Assembly (NCBI GenBank): GCA_963840725.1
Contig: CAWIZY010000016.1
Coordinates: forward strand, 434,001-498,000
Origin: CAVWDU01 sp963840725
GTDB lineage: Bacteria > Pseudomonadota > Gammaproteobacteria > Pseudomonadales > Halieaceae
Length of the DNA stretch: 64,000 nucleotides
Direction of reading: 5' to 3'
Part shown: one piece after another, positions 18,474 to 26,882 of the stretch
Layout: every line of letters begins with the position of its first letter
How positions within the stretch are numbered: position 1 is the first letter of the stretch
Position numbers and translations under genes: made by a program
The notes under the pieces: generated by a model
The model's database searches: none
Told to the model about the DNA's origin: nothing
What the model saw: only the letters and a program-made list of their open reading frames with translations

Positions 18474-19228
18474 GGCAAACCGCGACGCTCTGCGCCGCTC
18501 GATGGGAAATCCTGAACTTTTTTACCCCCTCGCAGAAATCTACGGCGACTCAGGTTAACGGGTTCTTCGTCCACCACCTCTGGCGATGTAAAAAGCCCCA
18601 CCATCGCCTCCTCGGCTACCGCCATGGCCGCCTGATGAGAGTCGAACTGCTCCATGGGAGAGAACAGCGAGCAACTTTCGATAGCGCCCACGCCGGCAAG
18701 AAAGCCGCGCACGACAGGATAGTTTCCGGAGGGAAAGCTGTAGTTATGCGTTGTCCCCTCGGCCAGGCCGTCATCTTCCTGCAGCGCCACAATAATATTC
18801 ATACACCAGGGCGTCACCACCACGGCGGCATGATCTCCCTCCCAGGGACGAATACCCACTACCGCCACTTCCAGCTTATCGTTGTACACTGGCAGAGAGC
18901 GCATCGTTCGGTCTACGCGCTGATAAGCATCGGCAATCTGCTGCAGAACAAGCGCGAGTGGATCTTGCTCGGCACTCTTGCCATCAAGGGGTGACGGCCC
19001 CGCCTCCGAAGATACGCTCTTTAAAACCATGAACTGATGTTGTGCCGCATCGCAGCGCGGGCATCGCCAATGCTCCGGCAAGTCATTAAAGGCAGTGCCT
19101 GGCGAAATTTGCCAGACGGTATCTCCCTTGGCTGGATCGTACACCCACCAGCATACGCCACACTCCAATGCACTGTGCTTGTCTATGCGCGCCTGATCTC
19201 CGAGATAGGAGCCCTCAAAACCACTCAT
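18470..19228 (-). CDS. hupIJ: Fused rubredoxin-HupJ/HybE hydrogenase assembly protein
   Basis: One 252-residue frame joins two normally separate proteins. Residues about 15-70 are a rubredoxin: CGVC and CPRC pairs, with WWVYDPAKGD, SPGTAFNDLPEHW and FMVLK between and after them. Residues about 85-215 are a HupJ/HoxT/HybE chaperone with the conserved TPWCMN motif, NYSFPSGNYPVVRG and IESCSLFSPMEQF. HupI/HoxR-type rubredoxin helps protect or assemble the small-subunit clusters under oxygen; HybE-type proteins stop premature export of Tat substrates. It overlaps hupH and hupK by 4 bp each. Confidence 0.93.
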   Translation of the reverse strand: MSGFEGSYLGDQARIDKHSALECGVCWWVYDPAKGDTVWQISPGTAFNDLPEHWRCPRCDAAQHQFMVLKSVSSEAGPSPLDGKSAEQDPLALVLQQIADAYQRVDRTMRSLPVYNDKLEVAVVGIRPWEGDHAAVVVTPWCMNIIVALQEDDGLAEGTTHNYSFPSGNYPVVRGFLAGVGAIESCSLFSPMEQFDSHQAAMAVAEEAMVGLFTSPEVVDEEPVNLSRRRFLRGGKKVQDFPSSGAERRGLP

Positions 19229-20121
19229 TGCAGATAGGTCTCCAGGATTTCCTGAAGACGCTCGGCAGAGTCTTCAAAGTCTTCTTTTGCTGCTCGCACA
19301 GCATCTGGCACGTCGCCCACCTCCATGGTATCCAGAATGATATGTCCCAAGGCGTTGAGATACTGCACCGCCCACACGTGTCGAATCCGGGTGGCCATCA
19401 CACGACAGTTGCCAAAGCCACCTGACTCCAGCGTCAGCGCTGCACGCCCCAGAACCGAAAGCAACATATCGTGATCGGCTTCGCTCATCGGGAGCAAGGT
19501 GAAATTGATAACACTGTTTTGCCCGCCCACCCAGTTAGCCGCACGGTCACTGATCTCCGCCAGCACCGCCGGCGCGTTCATGACATAAGGCGCCTCTTTT
19601 GCTACAACGAATGGCGCTTTACTCAGGCTGGAAGCCGCCTGTGTCATAACGCCAGGTAAAGCGCCAACCTCAACCCAATGCTCGCCATTGTTGCCTCTAA
19701 CCTGCCAAACACCGGCGAGCACGGCTTCTGTCACACGGTAATGAACGCCATCCAGACTCACTTCGCCGGTCACCTCGCCCGCGCCCAGAATTTCTTCTAC
19801 CGCCTGCACTGAATCAGGATCAAGCTCTTGCAAATCCAAATAGCCATCTTGAAGCCCCTCAGCCGCCGCAGCAGCGAGTGTCGCCGTCAGACGTGCTAAC
19901 CAACTTCGCAGGGCGGCGTTCGGAGAAAAGTCCTCAGGTAGGCGCGGAGGCTCTCGGAGTTCCATAGGCGGGGTGCCGAGCACCGCCAGGGGATCATCAG
20001 CTTCGGTGGCGAGAAAAACCCCTTGAGGGTCCTCATCGCCGTCCCAAATCATGGGATTTGCTCTGGCAAATGGATTGGTACTGGCAATCAGTTCAGGTTG
20101 ATCCGCGTTTGAGTCTTTCAT
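19225..20121 (-). CDS. hupH: HupH/HoxQ-type hydrogenase assembly protein
   Basis: A 298-residue cytoplasmic protein, started at the ATG at 20121 that overlaps the hupG stop by one base (TGATG). It has the HupH/HyaF hallmarks: LQELDPDSVQAVEEILGAGEVT, WQVRGNNGEHWVEVGALP and SGGFGNCRVMATRIRHVWAVQYLN near the C-terminus (each read in the frame). HyaF/HoxQ proteins act on small-subunit maturation, together with HyaE/HoxO, before Tat export. The N-terminal 70 residues are poorly conserved and acidic. Confidence 0.92.
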   Translation of the reverse strand: MKDSNADQPELIASTNPFARANPMIWDGDEDPQGVFLATEADDPLAVLGTPPMELREPPRLPEDFSPNAALRSWLARLTATLAAAAAEGLQDGYLDLQELDPDSVQAVEEILGAGEVTGEVSLDGVHYRVTEAVLAGVWQVRGNNGEHWVEVGALPGVMTQAASSLSKAPFVVAKEAPYVMNAPAVLAEISDRAANWVGGQNSVINFTLLPMSEADHDMLLSVLGRAALTLESGGFGNCRVMATRIRHVWAVQYLNALGHIILDTMEVGDVPDAVRAAKEDFEDSAERLQEILETYLQ

Positions 20122-20531
20122 CACAATGCCCCTGAAGATGTCGGCTTTGCTGTACGCTGACCCAGATACCTTGAAAACGCCGCCGCGTATTCCGCCCAAT
20201 CCCGAACACGCGGCATCACCTCAATCACCTCACCGGATACAACAAAAACCAGGCAAGGCGTGGCGGTAACGCGGAAGCTTTCCTGCAAAAGCGGGGTCGC
20301 CTCATCGCTGACATGGCCTGCAATAACGTCACCGTCATAGTGCTTCAGTAACTCGCGCAAGGCGACGGCTACATCATGGGACTCCCGTCGCACCGCATTG
20401 GGCCCGGAAAAAAAAAGAACTCGCAAACCGTCGCCAGCCAGAAACGCAGCCACTGAATCCGCGTCTATCGCGTGCAACACGCCTTGGTCTAGCAGTGCGG
20501 AGCAGACATTGTATTCAGGCGTATCAATCAT
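20121..20531 (-). CDS. hupG: HupG/HoxO thioredoxin-fold hydrogenase chaperone
   Basis: A 136-residue HyaE-family protein with a thioredoxin-like fold that lacks the CxxC redox pair. Visible segments are LRVLFFSGPNAVRRESHDVAVALRELL (split: LRVLFFSGPN and ESHDVAVALREL), SFRVTATPCLVFV and VIEVMPRVRDWAEYAAAF. In Ralstonia HoxO works with HoxQ as a specific chaperone for the twin-arginine small subunit. Overlaps hupF by 4 bp and hupH by one base. Confidence 0.9.
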   Translation of the reverse strand: MIDTPEYNVCSALLDQGVLHAIDADSVAAFLAGDGLRVLFFSGPNAVRRESHDVAVALRELLKHYDGDVIAGHVSDEATPLLQESFRVTATPCLVFVVSGEVIEVMPRVRDWAEYAAAFSRYLGQRTAKPTSSGAL

Positions 20532-20881
20532 TTTGAGGGTTCGCTTATAGAGTGATGGCTGCCATGGGCGTGTTCTCCCCGAAGATGTTCAGGGAGCTGT
20601 GGCTCAGTGTCGACAAGATCAGCGATAAGATGCGCAAAAGACTCGCCTTTGGATGCCGCTTCGACCGCCGCGATGGCATTGGCAATCTGTGCAGCCTCGG
20701 CCGCACAGAGACAACGTATCGCGGTATCGATGTGCACCAGCATCCAATCACCCACACGTGGCGGCCCATCAAGCAGTACTGTCTGGACGGCGGTGTAGTA
20801 GGCGCGATTGCACGCATCGATGCACTCAGCCATGCCCATGTCATTGATAGAGATGACCTTCAGCGGTGTACCCATGCACAC
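20528..20881 (-). CDS. hupF: HupF/HoxL, HypC-family chaperone
   Basis: A 117-residue HypC-like protein starting MCMGTPLKVISI; the family needs the N-terminal cysteine. It has PPRVGDWMLVHIDTAIRCLC, where HypC has its DYVILHVGFA segment. The C-terminus ends in a short His-containing tail (GEHAHGSHHS). In rhizobia HupF supports HupL maturation, particularly at higher oxygen, by shielding the cofactor during transfer. It follows hupD by 2 bp. Confidence 0.93.
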   Translation of the reverse strand: MCMGTPLKVISINDMGMAECIDACNRAYYTAVQTVLLDGPPRVGDWMLVHIDTAIRCLCAAEAAQIANAIAAVEAASKGESFAHLIADLVDTEPQLPEHLRGEHAHGSHHSISEPSK

Positions 20882-20883
20882 CG

Positions 20884-21510
20884 CTAAACCGCCTCACTCG
20901 CGCCGCTCGCAGTCGCAAACACCCGGGCATCACCCACACGGCACGCCGTCGCGCTATCCGGCCGCTGCGTTTCGTAGCTGTGAAGCGCCAGGCCTGGGGC
21001 AATCACACTACTCGGTGCCAACTCGCTGCGCGGAGATAGCACAATACCGTGCCTTGCCAGGTAGCTCGCTGCGACATCAAGTGCCGGAATGATTTGCGCT
21101 CGCACAGGCTCACGCAGACTGCCACCGTAGTCATCCAACTCCAGCGGCTGCACGCCCACCAGCAGCATGTTTTTTGCACAGCCGCCAAGCAACTTGGCAC
21201 AGGCGATCACGTCCTGCAAGCCCACCTGATGCAAGCTCATTTTCTTCGCGGCTACAAAGGCTGGAATATCGTCACCTTCGACAATCCGCATCTCGCCCGG
21301 TGCATCGCCAAAATCAGCCGCGTCAAAGATCACGATGGGATCGTGCTCGCGCAACAGATCGACAAGATAGAGCCCCTGAGTCCCGCCGTCGGCGACCGTC
21401 AGGTTGTCTGGAATGTGGAAGCGCTCTGACAAAGCTTCAACGCAACGAACACCAAAGCCTTCATCGGCCCATAAGATGTTACCTACCCCTAGCGCCAGTG
21501 CGAAACTCAT
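20884..21510 (-). CDS. hupD: Hydrogenase maturation protease HupD/HoxM
   Basis: Nickel-dependent endopeptidase that removes the C-terminal peptide of HupL once the NiFe site is complete. 208 residues. Three metal-ligand positions known from HybD are recognisable: Glu in ILWADEGFG, Asp in VIFDAADFGD, and His in LHQVGLQDV. The C-terminal extension after about residue 165 is not conserved. It overlaps hupC by 4 bp (ATGA). Confidence 0.94.
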   Translation of the reverse strand: MSFALALGVGNILWADEGFGVRCVEALSERFHIPDNLTVADGGTQGLYLVDLLREHDPIVIFDAADFGDAPGEMRIVEGDDIPAFVAAKKMSLHQVGLQDVIACAKLLGGCAKNMLLVGVQPLELDDYGGSLREPVRAQIIPALDVAASYLARHGIVLSPRSELAPSSVIAPGLALHSYETQRPDSATACRVGDARVFATASGASEAV

Positions 21511-22253
21511 TCGCGATCATCCTTAAAGTATCGCCATCCGGAAATCATTGTGGACACCAGACTTTGTCGGCTCATGATGTCTTCGCGGATCGCGACATAA
21601 GTATGCACCATCACAAAGCATACGATGACCCACATAGTAATGCGATGGATCGTATGCACACTGAAACTGTCGCCATAAATGGTAAATACCCAACCGAAGG
21701 CCGCATACCAGGCACTGTCTGTGCCGGCCCCTTCGGCATACAGGGCTCCCCCGGTCGCAATGGCGTTTAGCAGCGGTAGCAAAAAGAGAACAAACATCGA
21801 AAGCTGGGCTAGAGGGTTGTGCCCAACATACTTCTTGGGCACTTTCTCCATAAATAAATACCAACGCACCTCGTGAGTCACTTCCTGCCACCATTTTAAA
21901 CTCCAAACGGGCGGTAAAAAAAGCTGGTGTGCGTGATGGTTACCCAGGAATGCCCAGGCCAGACGGTAGACAAGGCCCGCTATAAGGATTTGTCCGGCGC
22001 CAAAGTGGACCAGGCGAATGTAACCAAAGACAAAATGATTTGAGGCCTCTCCACCAATCGAGGGTAGCGGCTTGCCGATCAGGTACCCGGTCACACATAA
22101 AACGACAATGCATAGTGCGTTTAGCCAGTGCCAGAGTCTTAGCGGCGCTTCGTAGACATAAATTTTCTCCGCCGGCGAAACCGCTTCTGTCGAATGAGCC
22201 TCCAGAGACTTAAAGAAGCCCGCGGCCTTTTGATCGTTTTCCGTACTCGCCAT
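21507..22253 (-). CDS. hupC: Ni/Fe-hydrogenase b-type cytochrome subunit HupC/HoxZ
   Basis: A di-haem cytochrome b that anchors HupSL to the membrane and passes electrons to quinone. 248 residues with four membrane helices. Histidine ligands are visible in LRLWHWLNALCIVVL (helix 1), FGYIRLVHFGAGQI (helix 2) and in the last pair of helices (VHTIHRITMWVIV and FVMVHTYVAIRED). Direct succession to hupL (14-bp gap) is standard for respiratory uptake hydrogenases. Confidence 0.96.
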   Translation of the reverse strand: MASTENDQKAAGFFKSLEAHSTEAVSPAEKIYVYEAPLRLWHWLNALCIVVLCVTGYLIGKPLPSIGGEASNHFVFGYIRLVHFGAGQILIAGLVYRLAWAFLGNHHAHQLFLPPVWSLKWWQEVTHEVRWYLFMEKVPKKYVGHNPLAQLSMFVLFLLPLLNAIATGGALYAEGAGTDSAWYAAFGWVFTIYGDSFSVHTIHRITMWVIVCFVMVHTYVAIREDIMSRQSLVSTMISGWRYFKDDRE

Positions 22254-22267
22254 AACTGACGCTCCCT

Positions 22268-24058
22268 CTAGCGCACGCTAACTTCAGCGACTTCTTCCCC
22301 ATCGGGACTCATGACGTGCGTTGAGCAAGCCATGCACGGGTCAAAGGAATGTATCGTACGCAGGATCTCCAGAGGCTGCTCCGGGTCTGCCATCGGGGTG
22401 TCCAGCAGCGACGACTCATAGGCACCAATGTTCCCGTCGGCATCTTTTGGCCCTGCATTCCAGGTCGTCGGCACCACAGCCTGATAGTTCTCGATCTTGG
22501 TGTCTTTGATGTGAATCCAGTGCCCCAGGGCGCCGCGGGGCGCCTCGGTAAAACCCACACCTTTTACGTCAGCGGGCCAGGTGGACGGGTCCCAGCGCTC
22601 GGTGTTCGCTGTGGCCAAATCACCGGCGCGGATATTGGCGATAAGCTTGTCGTAGAAATAGCGCATTTTATTGGCTGCCCAGACACACTCCAGCCCCCGC
22701 GCGCCGGTGCGACCAACGGTAGAGAACAGCGCTGTGACGGGCAGACCCAAATCTGTCAGCAGTTTTTCTACAGGCTCCTTGAATTCCGGGTTTCCCTGTG
22801 CATAACCAATGATATACCGAGCCAGGGGACCAACCTCCATTGGGTTACCCCGCCATCGTGGGCTCTTAACCCATGAATACTTGGCGTTTTCGTCAAGCGC
22901 CTCAATGTGCGTCTTTGTACCTTTCGCATTGGGGCCCAGTTCAAAGTTAGGATCGGTGACGCCGTCCCAGGGGTGGAGTCCGACGTTTTCATTCTCATAC
23001 TGATACCAGCTGTGCGCTACGAACTCCTGAATCTCATCCGGATCACGAAGATCCACCTCATGAATCTCATTCAGGTTGCCGCCGACAATGGCACCCCGGG
23101 GAAGGAGCAAGTTGCTCGCCGAATAATCGTTTGCATGCTCGGGGATGTCGCCGTAGGACATAACGTTGCTGCCGGATAAGCCTCCACCGTAATTCCAGTC
23201 TTTATAGAACGAGGCAATCGCCACAATATCCGGGAGGTACACTTGCTCGGCAAACGTGATGCTCTGATCGATAATGCTTTTAACAAGGTTCAGGCGCTCG
23301 ATGTTAATTGCACCCACCGCGCCGACATCATGCACATTAATGGGACATGGAACGCCGCCAACCAGCCAGTTGGGGTGAGGATTCTTGCCGCCAAACACCG
23401 TATGGATTTTCTTGATCTCTTTTTGAAAATCCAGCGCTTCCAGGTAATGGGCCGTGGCCATCAAGTTCGCCTCTGGCGGCAATTTGTAGGCCGGGTGACC
23501 CCAGTAGCCATTGCGAAACAAACCCAGCTGCCCGGAGTCCACAAACTTCTTCAAGCGCGTCTGAAGGTCCCGGAAATAACCGGGAGATGACTTGGGCCAG
23601 TTAGAGATAGATTGAGCGAGCTCCGAGGTGGCCTTGGGGTCCGCCGACAAGCCGGAGACAATGTCCACCCAATCCAGCGCATGCAGATGATAAAAGTGAA
23701 CGAGGTGATCATGCACCTGCAGCGCCAACTGCATGATGTTTCGAATGCTATTAGCGTTTTCGGGTATGTCGATGCTCAGGGCATCCTCAACAGCTCGCAC
23801 CGACGTCAATGCATGGGTGCCGGTGCAAACGCCGCAAATTCGCTGAGTAAATGCCCAGGCATCCCGCGGGTCGCGCCCCTTGAGGATAACCTCAAGACCG
23901 CGCCACATTGTGCCGGTCGAAACCGCATTGCGGATAATGTTCTCGTCGTCGACGTTAACCTCAATGCGCAAATGCCCTTCGATACGGGTAATGGGATCAA
24001 CGACGATACGGCGGCCACTGTCGTCCAGAGAAAAGCCGTTTGGCGTCAGAATTGTCAT
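22268..24058 (-). CDS. hupL: [NiFe] uptake hydrogenase large subunit
   Basis: Catalytic subunit holding the Ni-Fe(CN)2CO site that oxidises H2. 596 residues. The L1 motif RICGVCTGTH (Cys75, Cys78) and the C-terminal L2 motif DPCMACSTH (Cys575, Cys578) supply the four cysteines that bind nickel. HupD is expected to cut after His581, releasing a 15-residue peptide. The N-terminal VVDPITRIEGHLRIEV is also diagnostic. No signal peptide: it is exported with the Tat-carrying small subunit. It starts 11 bp after hupS. Confidence 0.98.
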   Translation of the reverse strand: MTILTPNGFSLDDSGRRIVVDPITRIEGHLRIEVNVDDENIIRNAVSTGTMWRGLEVILKGRDPRDAWAFTQRICGVCTGTHALTSVRAVEDALSIDIPENANSIRNIMQLALQVHDHLVHFYHLHALDWVDIVSGLSADPKATSELAQSISNWPKSSPGYFRDLQTRLKKFVDSGQLGLFRNGYWGHPAYKLPPEANLMATAHYLEALDFQKEIKKIHTVFGGKNPHPNWLVGGVPCPINVHDVGAVGAINIERLNLVKSIIDQSITFAEQVYLPDIVAIASFYKDWNYGGGLSGSNVMSYGDIPEHANDYSASNLLLPRGAIVGGNLNEIHEVDLRDPDEIQEFVAHSWYQYENENVGLHPWDGVTDPNFELGPNAKGTKTHIEALDENAKYSWVKSPRWRGNPMEVGPLARYIIGYAQGNPEFKEPVEKLLTDLGLPVTALFSTVGRTGARGLECVWAANKMRYFYDKLIANIRAGDLATANTERWDPSTWPADVKGVGFTEAPRGALGHWIHIKDTKIENYQAVVPTTWNAGPKDADGNIGAYESSLLDTPMADPEQPLEILRTIHSFDPCMACSTHVMSPDGEEVAEVSVR

Positions 24059-24069
24059 TCGATTCTTCC

Positions 24070-25164
24070 TTATTGACCGTTGCCGTTAGCATCAGCTGAA
24101 TTCGCTCTTGCACGCTGAAGTGCCGATGCAGCCGCGTGCGCGGCGATCGCGGTACCAACGACGCCTGCAGCGCCGAGGCCGATCTTGTCAGCATTAGACT
24201 CGACGCCCAACGGCGTTTTCACTGTTGCGAGACGATCGTAAAACGGGCCGTTATCCCAGAAGTTTTCCTCGGAGCAACCAATGCAGCCGTGCCCTGACTG
24301 AATGGGAAAGGACACGCCGTCGTTCCAGCGAACCGTGGAGCACGCGTTGTAGGTAGTAGGCCCTCGGCAGCCCATTTTGTAGAGACAGTAGCCTTTGCGC
24401 GAACCTTCATCATCCCACTCTTCGGCGAATTGCCCGGCATCAAAGTGTGGACGGCGATAGCACTTATCGTGAATCCGTTGCCCATAAAACATCTCTGGAC
24501 GACCCAGACGATCAAGCGGCGGGATACGATCGAAGGTAAGCATGTAAGTAAGCACACCGGTCATCACCTCAGCGATGGGCGGACAACCAGGCACCTTGAT
24601 GATCGGCTTATCCTTAATAACCTTGTGGATTGGCGTTGCTTGCGTGGGATTGGGTCTCGCGGCCTGGACACAGCCGTTGGATGCGCAGGACCCCCAGGCT
24701 ACGATGGCTTTTGCGCCTGCAGCCATTTCCTGGAGTTGATCCATAAACGGGCGGCCGCCGATAATGCAGAACATGCCGTCCTCATTGAGCGGGGGGTTGC
24801 CCTCCACCGCCAAAATATATTCACCCTCGTGCTCACGGCGGGTTTCTTCAAGCGCCGCCTCAGCCTGATGACCAGCGGCAGCCATCAACACATGCGAGTA
24901 ATCCAGCGACAGCATCGAAAGAACGACGTCAGACGCCAGCGGGTGTCCGGAACGAATAAAGCTTTCGGAGCAGCATGTGCATTCCAGACCATTCAACCAA
25001 ATGACGGGTGTTCGCCGCTTGGTCTCCATCGCGTGAACAATCTGAGGCACCATCGATGGTGCCAGCCCAAGGGACGCTGCAGTCAGTGAGCAGAACTTGG
25101 TGAAGGACCGGCGGCTTATCCCTTGCTCGCGAAAAACCTCATAAAAAGTCTTGGTATCTACCAT
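24070..25164 (-). CDS. hupS: Oxygen-tolerant-type [NiFe] hydrogenase small subunit
   Basis: Electron-transfer subunit with three Fe-S clusters. A Tat signal (ISRRSFTKFC) ends at about VHA45, so mature numbering starts at Met46. The proximal-cluster region has ECTCCSES (mature Cys17, 19, 20) and GSCASNGC (Cys115, 120). Cys19 and Cys120 are the two extra cysteines that give the [4Fe-3S] cluster of oxygen-tolerant enzymes such as Ralstonia HoxK. PGCPP and the C-terminal cysteines (CYRRPHFDAG, GHGCIGCSE) bind the other clusters. A C-terminal hydrophobic helix (GLGAAGVVGTAIAAHAAA) should dock on HupC. The ATG at 25164 matches the family N-terminus; a GTG at 25173 would add three residues. Confidence 0.98.
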   Translation of the reverse strand: MVDTKTFYEVFREQGISRRSFTKFCSLTAASLGLAPSMVPQIVHAMETKRRTPVIWLNGLECTCCSESFIRSGHPLASDVVLSMLSLDYSHVLMAAAGHQAEAALEETRREHEGEYILAVEGNPPLNEDGMFCIIGGRPFMDQLQEMAAGAKAIVAWGSCASNGCVQAARPNPTQATPIHKVIKDKPIIKVPGCPPIAEVMTGVLTYMLTFDRIPPLDRLGRPEMFYGQRIHDKCYRRPHFDAGQFAEEWDDEGSRKGYCLYKMGCRGPTTYNACSTVRWNDGVSFPIQSGHGCIGCSEENFWDNGPFYDRLATVKTPLGVESNADKIGLGAAGVVGTAIAAHAAASALQRARANSADANGNGQ

Positions 25165-25266
25165 TGCCAGCACCCATTCTTATAGTCTTAACTGTCGGCC
25201 ACCGTAGCAAGCACCATTACGCAATCAAAGAGAGACCGACCTCCAGGTAGAGTATTTCGAGAGGTT

Positions 25267-25282
25267 CTTGACATGGGTCAAG
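25267..25282 (-). promoter_or_regulatory. FNR/ANR/FixK-type binding site upstream of hupS
   Basis: Perfect dyad CTTGAC-N4-GTCAAG; its core TTGAC-N4-GTCAA (25268-25281) matches the Crp/Fnr superfamily consensus, closest to the FixK/ANR variant. It is centred about 110 bp upstream of the hupS start and is the only strong dyad seen in the 25174-25341 gap. FixK2/FnrN/ANR sites activate hup operons in several proteobacteria. A -10 element was not assigned with confidence. Confidence 0.7.
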
Positions 25283-25341
25283 TTCTCTCACTGTTCAGAG
25301 CTGGCAGAAAGTTGCAGGCATAAGTCTACGGGCTTGTCTTG

Positions 25342-25649
25342 CTATTGGCCTTTGCAACTCACCCCGGCAGGCAGGGTGAATCCGGTGGCCCTGCAGCGTC
25401 CAGCGCAATGAATCGAGCTAGCACCAATGCCCGCTTGGTCCAGTTCGAGATTATCCCGTGCGGTCTCTACCAGTATGTTAGTTGGGGGCCCGGTTGAATC
25501 CAGAATGGTCTCGTCGAGTTGAAGCGCGTCCAGAGAGCGGACGGGGTCACTCTCGCAGATCAATGAAATACTGCTTCTGATTCTCAGGCAACCGCCCTTC
25601 TCCGAGCAATCTATCGAAGTTGTTGAGCGCAGTGGCGTCCCGGTCGGTT
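25342..25649 (-). other. Unassigned stretch, possible gene remnant after the RES toxin
   Basis: No recognisable intact gene. Two overlapping frames read protein-like text: one ends DRLLGEGRLPENQKQYF plus a few residues at 25547, and another, one frame over (25342-25563), continues ESDPVRSLDALQLDETILDS to a stop at 25342. Together they look like one coding tail split by a frameshift, but no family was recognised. A chance open frame in GC-rich DNA is an equally good explanation. Confidence 0.25.
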
Positions 25650-26294
25650 TCAGGTGATGGCGTAACCGATACGCTGACCGGTCTCGGTGAGAATATTGGC
25701 CAGCGCTGCGTCTCTGAGCTCCCGGTGAAACACCGGCCGGGGGGGGATCGCGCGGGCGCCGCGCTCAAACAGGGCGATCGCCGGTGCGTTGCCATACATG
25801 GAAGCGGCATAGTAAATGCCATCCGCCTCCGGGTAGGCGCTGTAGAGCTGCCGAGCCCAGCGCCGTGACCGGGGACGCGGACCGGCGTGGATGGCCATGG
25901 ACGCCCCGATGGCGGTGGCGAAGGGGCCCCGTAAATCCAGTAGTGTCAGCGCTGTGGCGAGCTCGAAACCCGCCAGAACGGGGTCGCTGGCGTGCCGGTT
26001 GATGATCCGGGTGGCCTGGAACACTTCTGCCAGACAGGTGGGTATGGCTCTTTCTCCGGCTGCGAGATACATGATGCCCCGCATTTGGGTGTGTGACGCA
26101 CCGTTGCTATCCGGCAGGTGGTGGTCGAAGCGGCTGGTAGTGGGCCCGAACTGCCGGAACCGGTCCCACCGTGTGGGATGACGGCCACCGGCAAAGCAAA
26201 TGCGGGCGACCGGTGTTCCCGCCGGCAGGACCCGGGTGACCTGGGGAATGGCAGTTAGAGCGTCAACCCCCGGTGGCTCGGGGAACTTGGCCAT
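25650..26294 (-). CDS. RES-domain toxin
   Basis: A 214-residue protein of the RES family. RES toxins of Xre/RES modules degrade or modify NAD+ (NAD phosphorylase or ADP-ribosyl chemistry) and stall the cell. Arginine at the start of the domain (VARICFAGGRHPTRWDRF), GIMYLAAGERAIPTCLAEVF with the conserved glutamate (about residue 90), and the later region with a serine (about residue 140) follow the Arg-Glu-Ser pattern. The ATG overlaps the antitoxin stop by one base (TGATG), so translation is coupled. Confidence 0.85.
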   Translation of the reverse strand: MAKFPEPPGVDALTAIPQVTRVLPAGTPVARICFAGGRHPTRWDRFRQFGPTTSRFDHHLPDSNGASHTQMRGIMYLAAGERAIPTCLAEVFQATRIINRHASDPVLAGFELATALTLLDLRGPFATAIGASMAIHAGPRPRSRRWARQLYSAYPEADGIYYAASMYGNAPAIALFERGARAIPPRPVFHRELRDAALANILTETGQRIGYAIT

Positions 26295-26881
26295 CAGACC
26301 TCGCTGGCGAGTTCAATGACCGGACCATTGGGATGCCCGGTCAGCAGCCATTCCCGCGGGCTGAGTGGCGTACCCAGTTCCGCCGATTCCAGATCCGGAT
26401 GTACCGTCAGGAAAAACCGCTGTATCGCCACCGGATGGGCCTCTGGGCTGATCGCACTCAGCACGCCTTCCAGGCCCGGCAGGGTCCCGGTCTCGGCAAA
26501 CTGAAAGCTGGGGCAGATCCGGCCACCGGGCCCCGGCACTGCATACAGCCTGCCACTTTCGAGTTTCTGGCGGATGCGGCTGGTGCTCACACCCAGCAGC
26601 GCGGCCACCGCCTTCTGACTCAGGCCCGTGACCACCATCTGGGCGAACTCGCCGGCAATAACCGCGACGTTCCGGGCGGCCTGATGAGCATTATAGGTTC
26701 CCACTCCGACTGCGCCCCCCTGGCGCAGAAAATCCTCTTCCTGCTGCGACAGTGCATTGGTCACGGGCTGAGCCGCATAGATGGGGTGGGCCCGCAAAAA
26801 GGCCGCCGCCGTCGCCGCCAGCGATTCGATGTTGGTGATACCGGCCTCGGCCAGTGTGCTTCTGTCGGATTCAGTGATCAC
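26294..26881 (-). CDS. Xre/MbcA/ParS-type antitoxin of the RES module
   Basis: A 195-residue antitoxin that should bind and block the RES toxin and repress the operon. A central helix-turn-helix is seen in LSQKAVAALLGVSTSRIRQK (about residues 95-115). The C-terminal PREWLLTGHPNG resembles the toxin-binding end of DUF2384 proteins. The GTG at 26881 is chosen because GAGG lies 9 nt upstream; TTG at 26887 is a second option. The upstream TATAAT promoter and dyad support autoregulation. Confidence 0.8.
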   Translation of the reverse strand: MITESDRSTLAEAGITNIESLAATAAAFLRAHPIYAAQPVTNALSQQEEDFLRQGGAVGVGTYNAHQAARNVAVIAGEFAQMVVTGLSQKAVAALLGVSTSRIRQKLESGRLYAVPGPGGRICPSFQFAETGTLPGLEGVLSAISPEAHPVAIQRFFLTVHPDLESAELGTPLSPREWLLTGHPNGPVIELASEV

Positions 26882-26882
26882 T

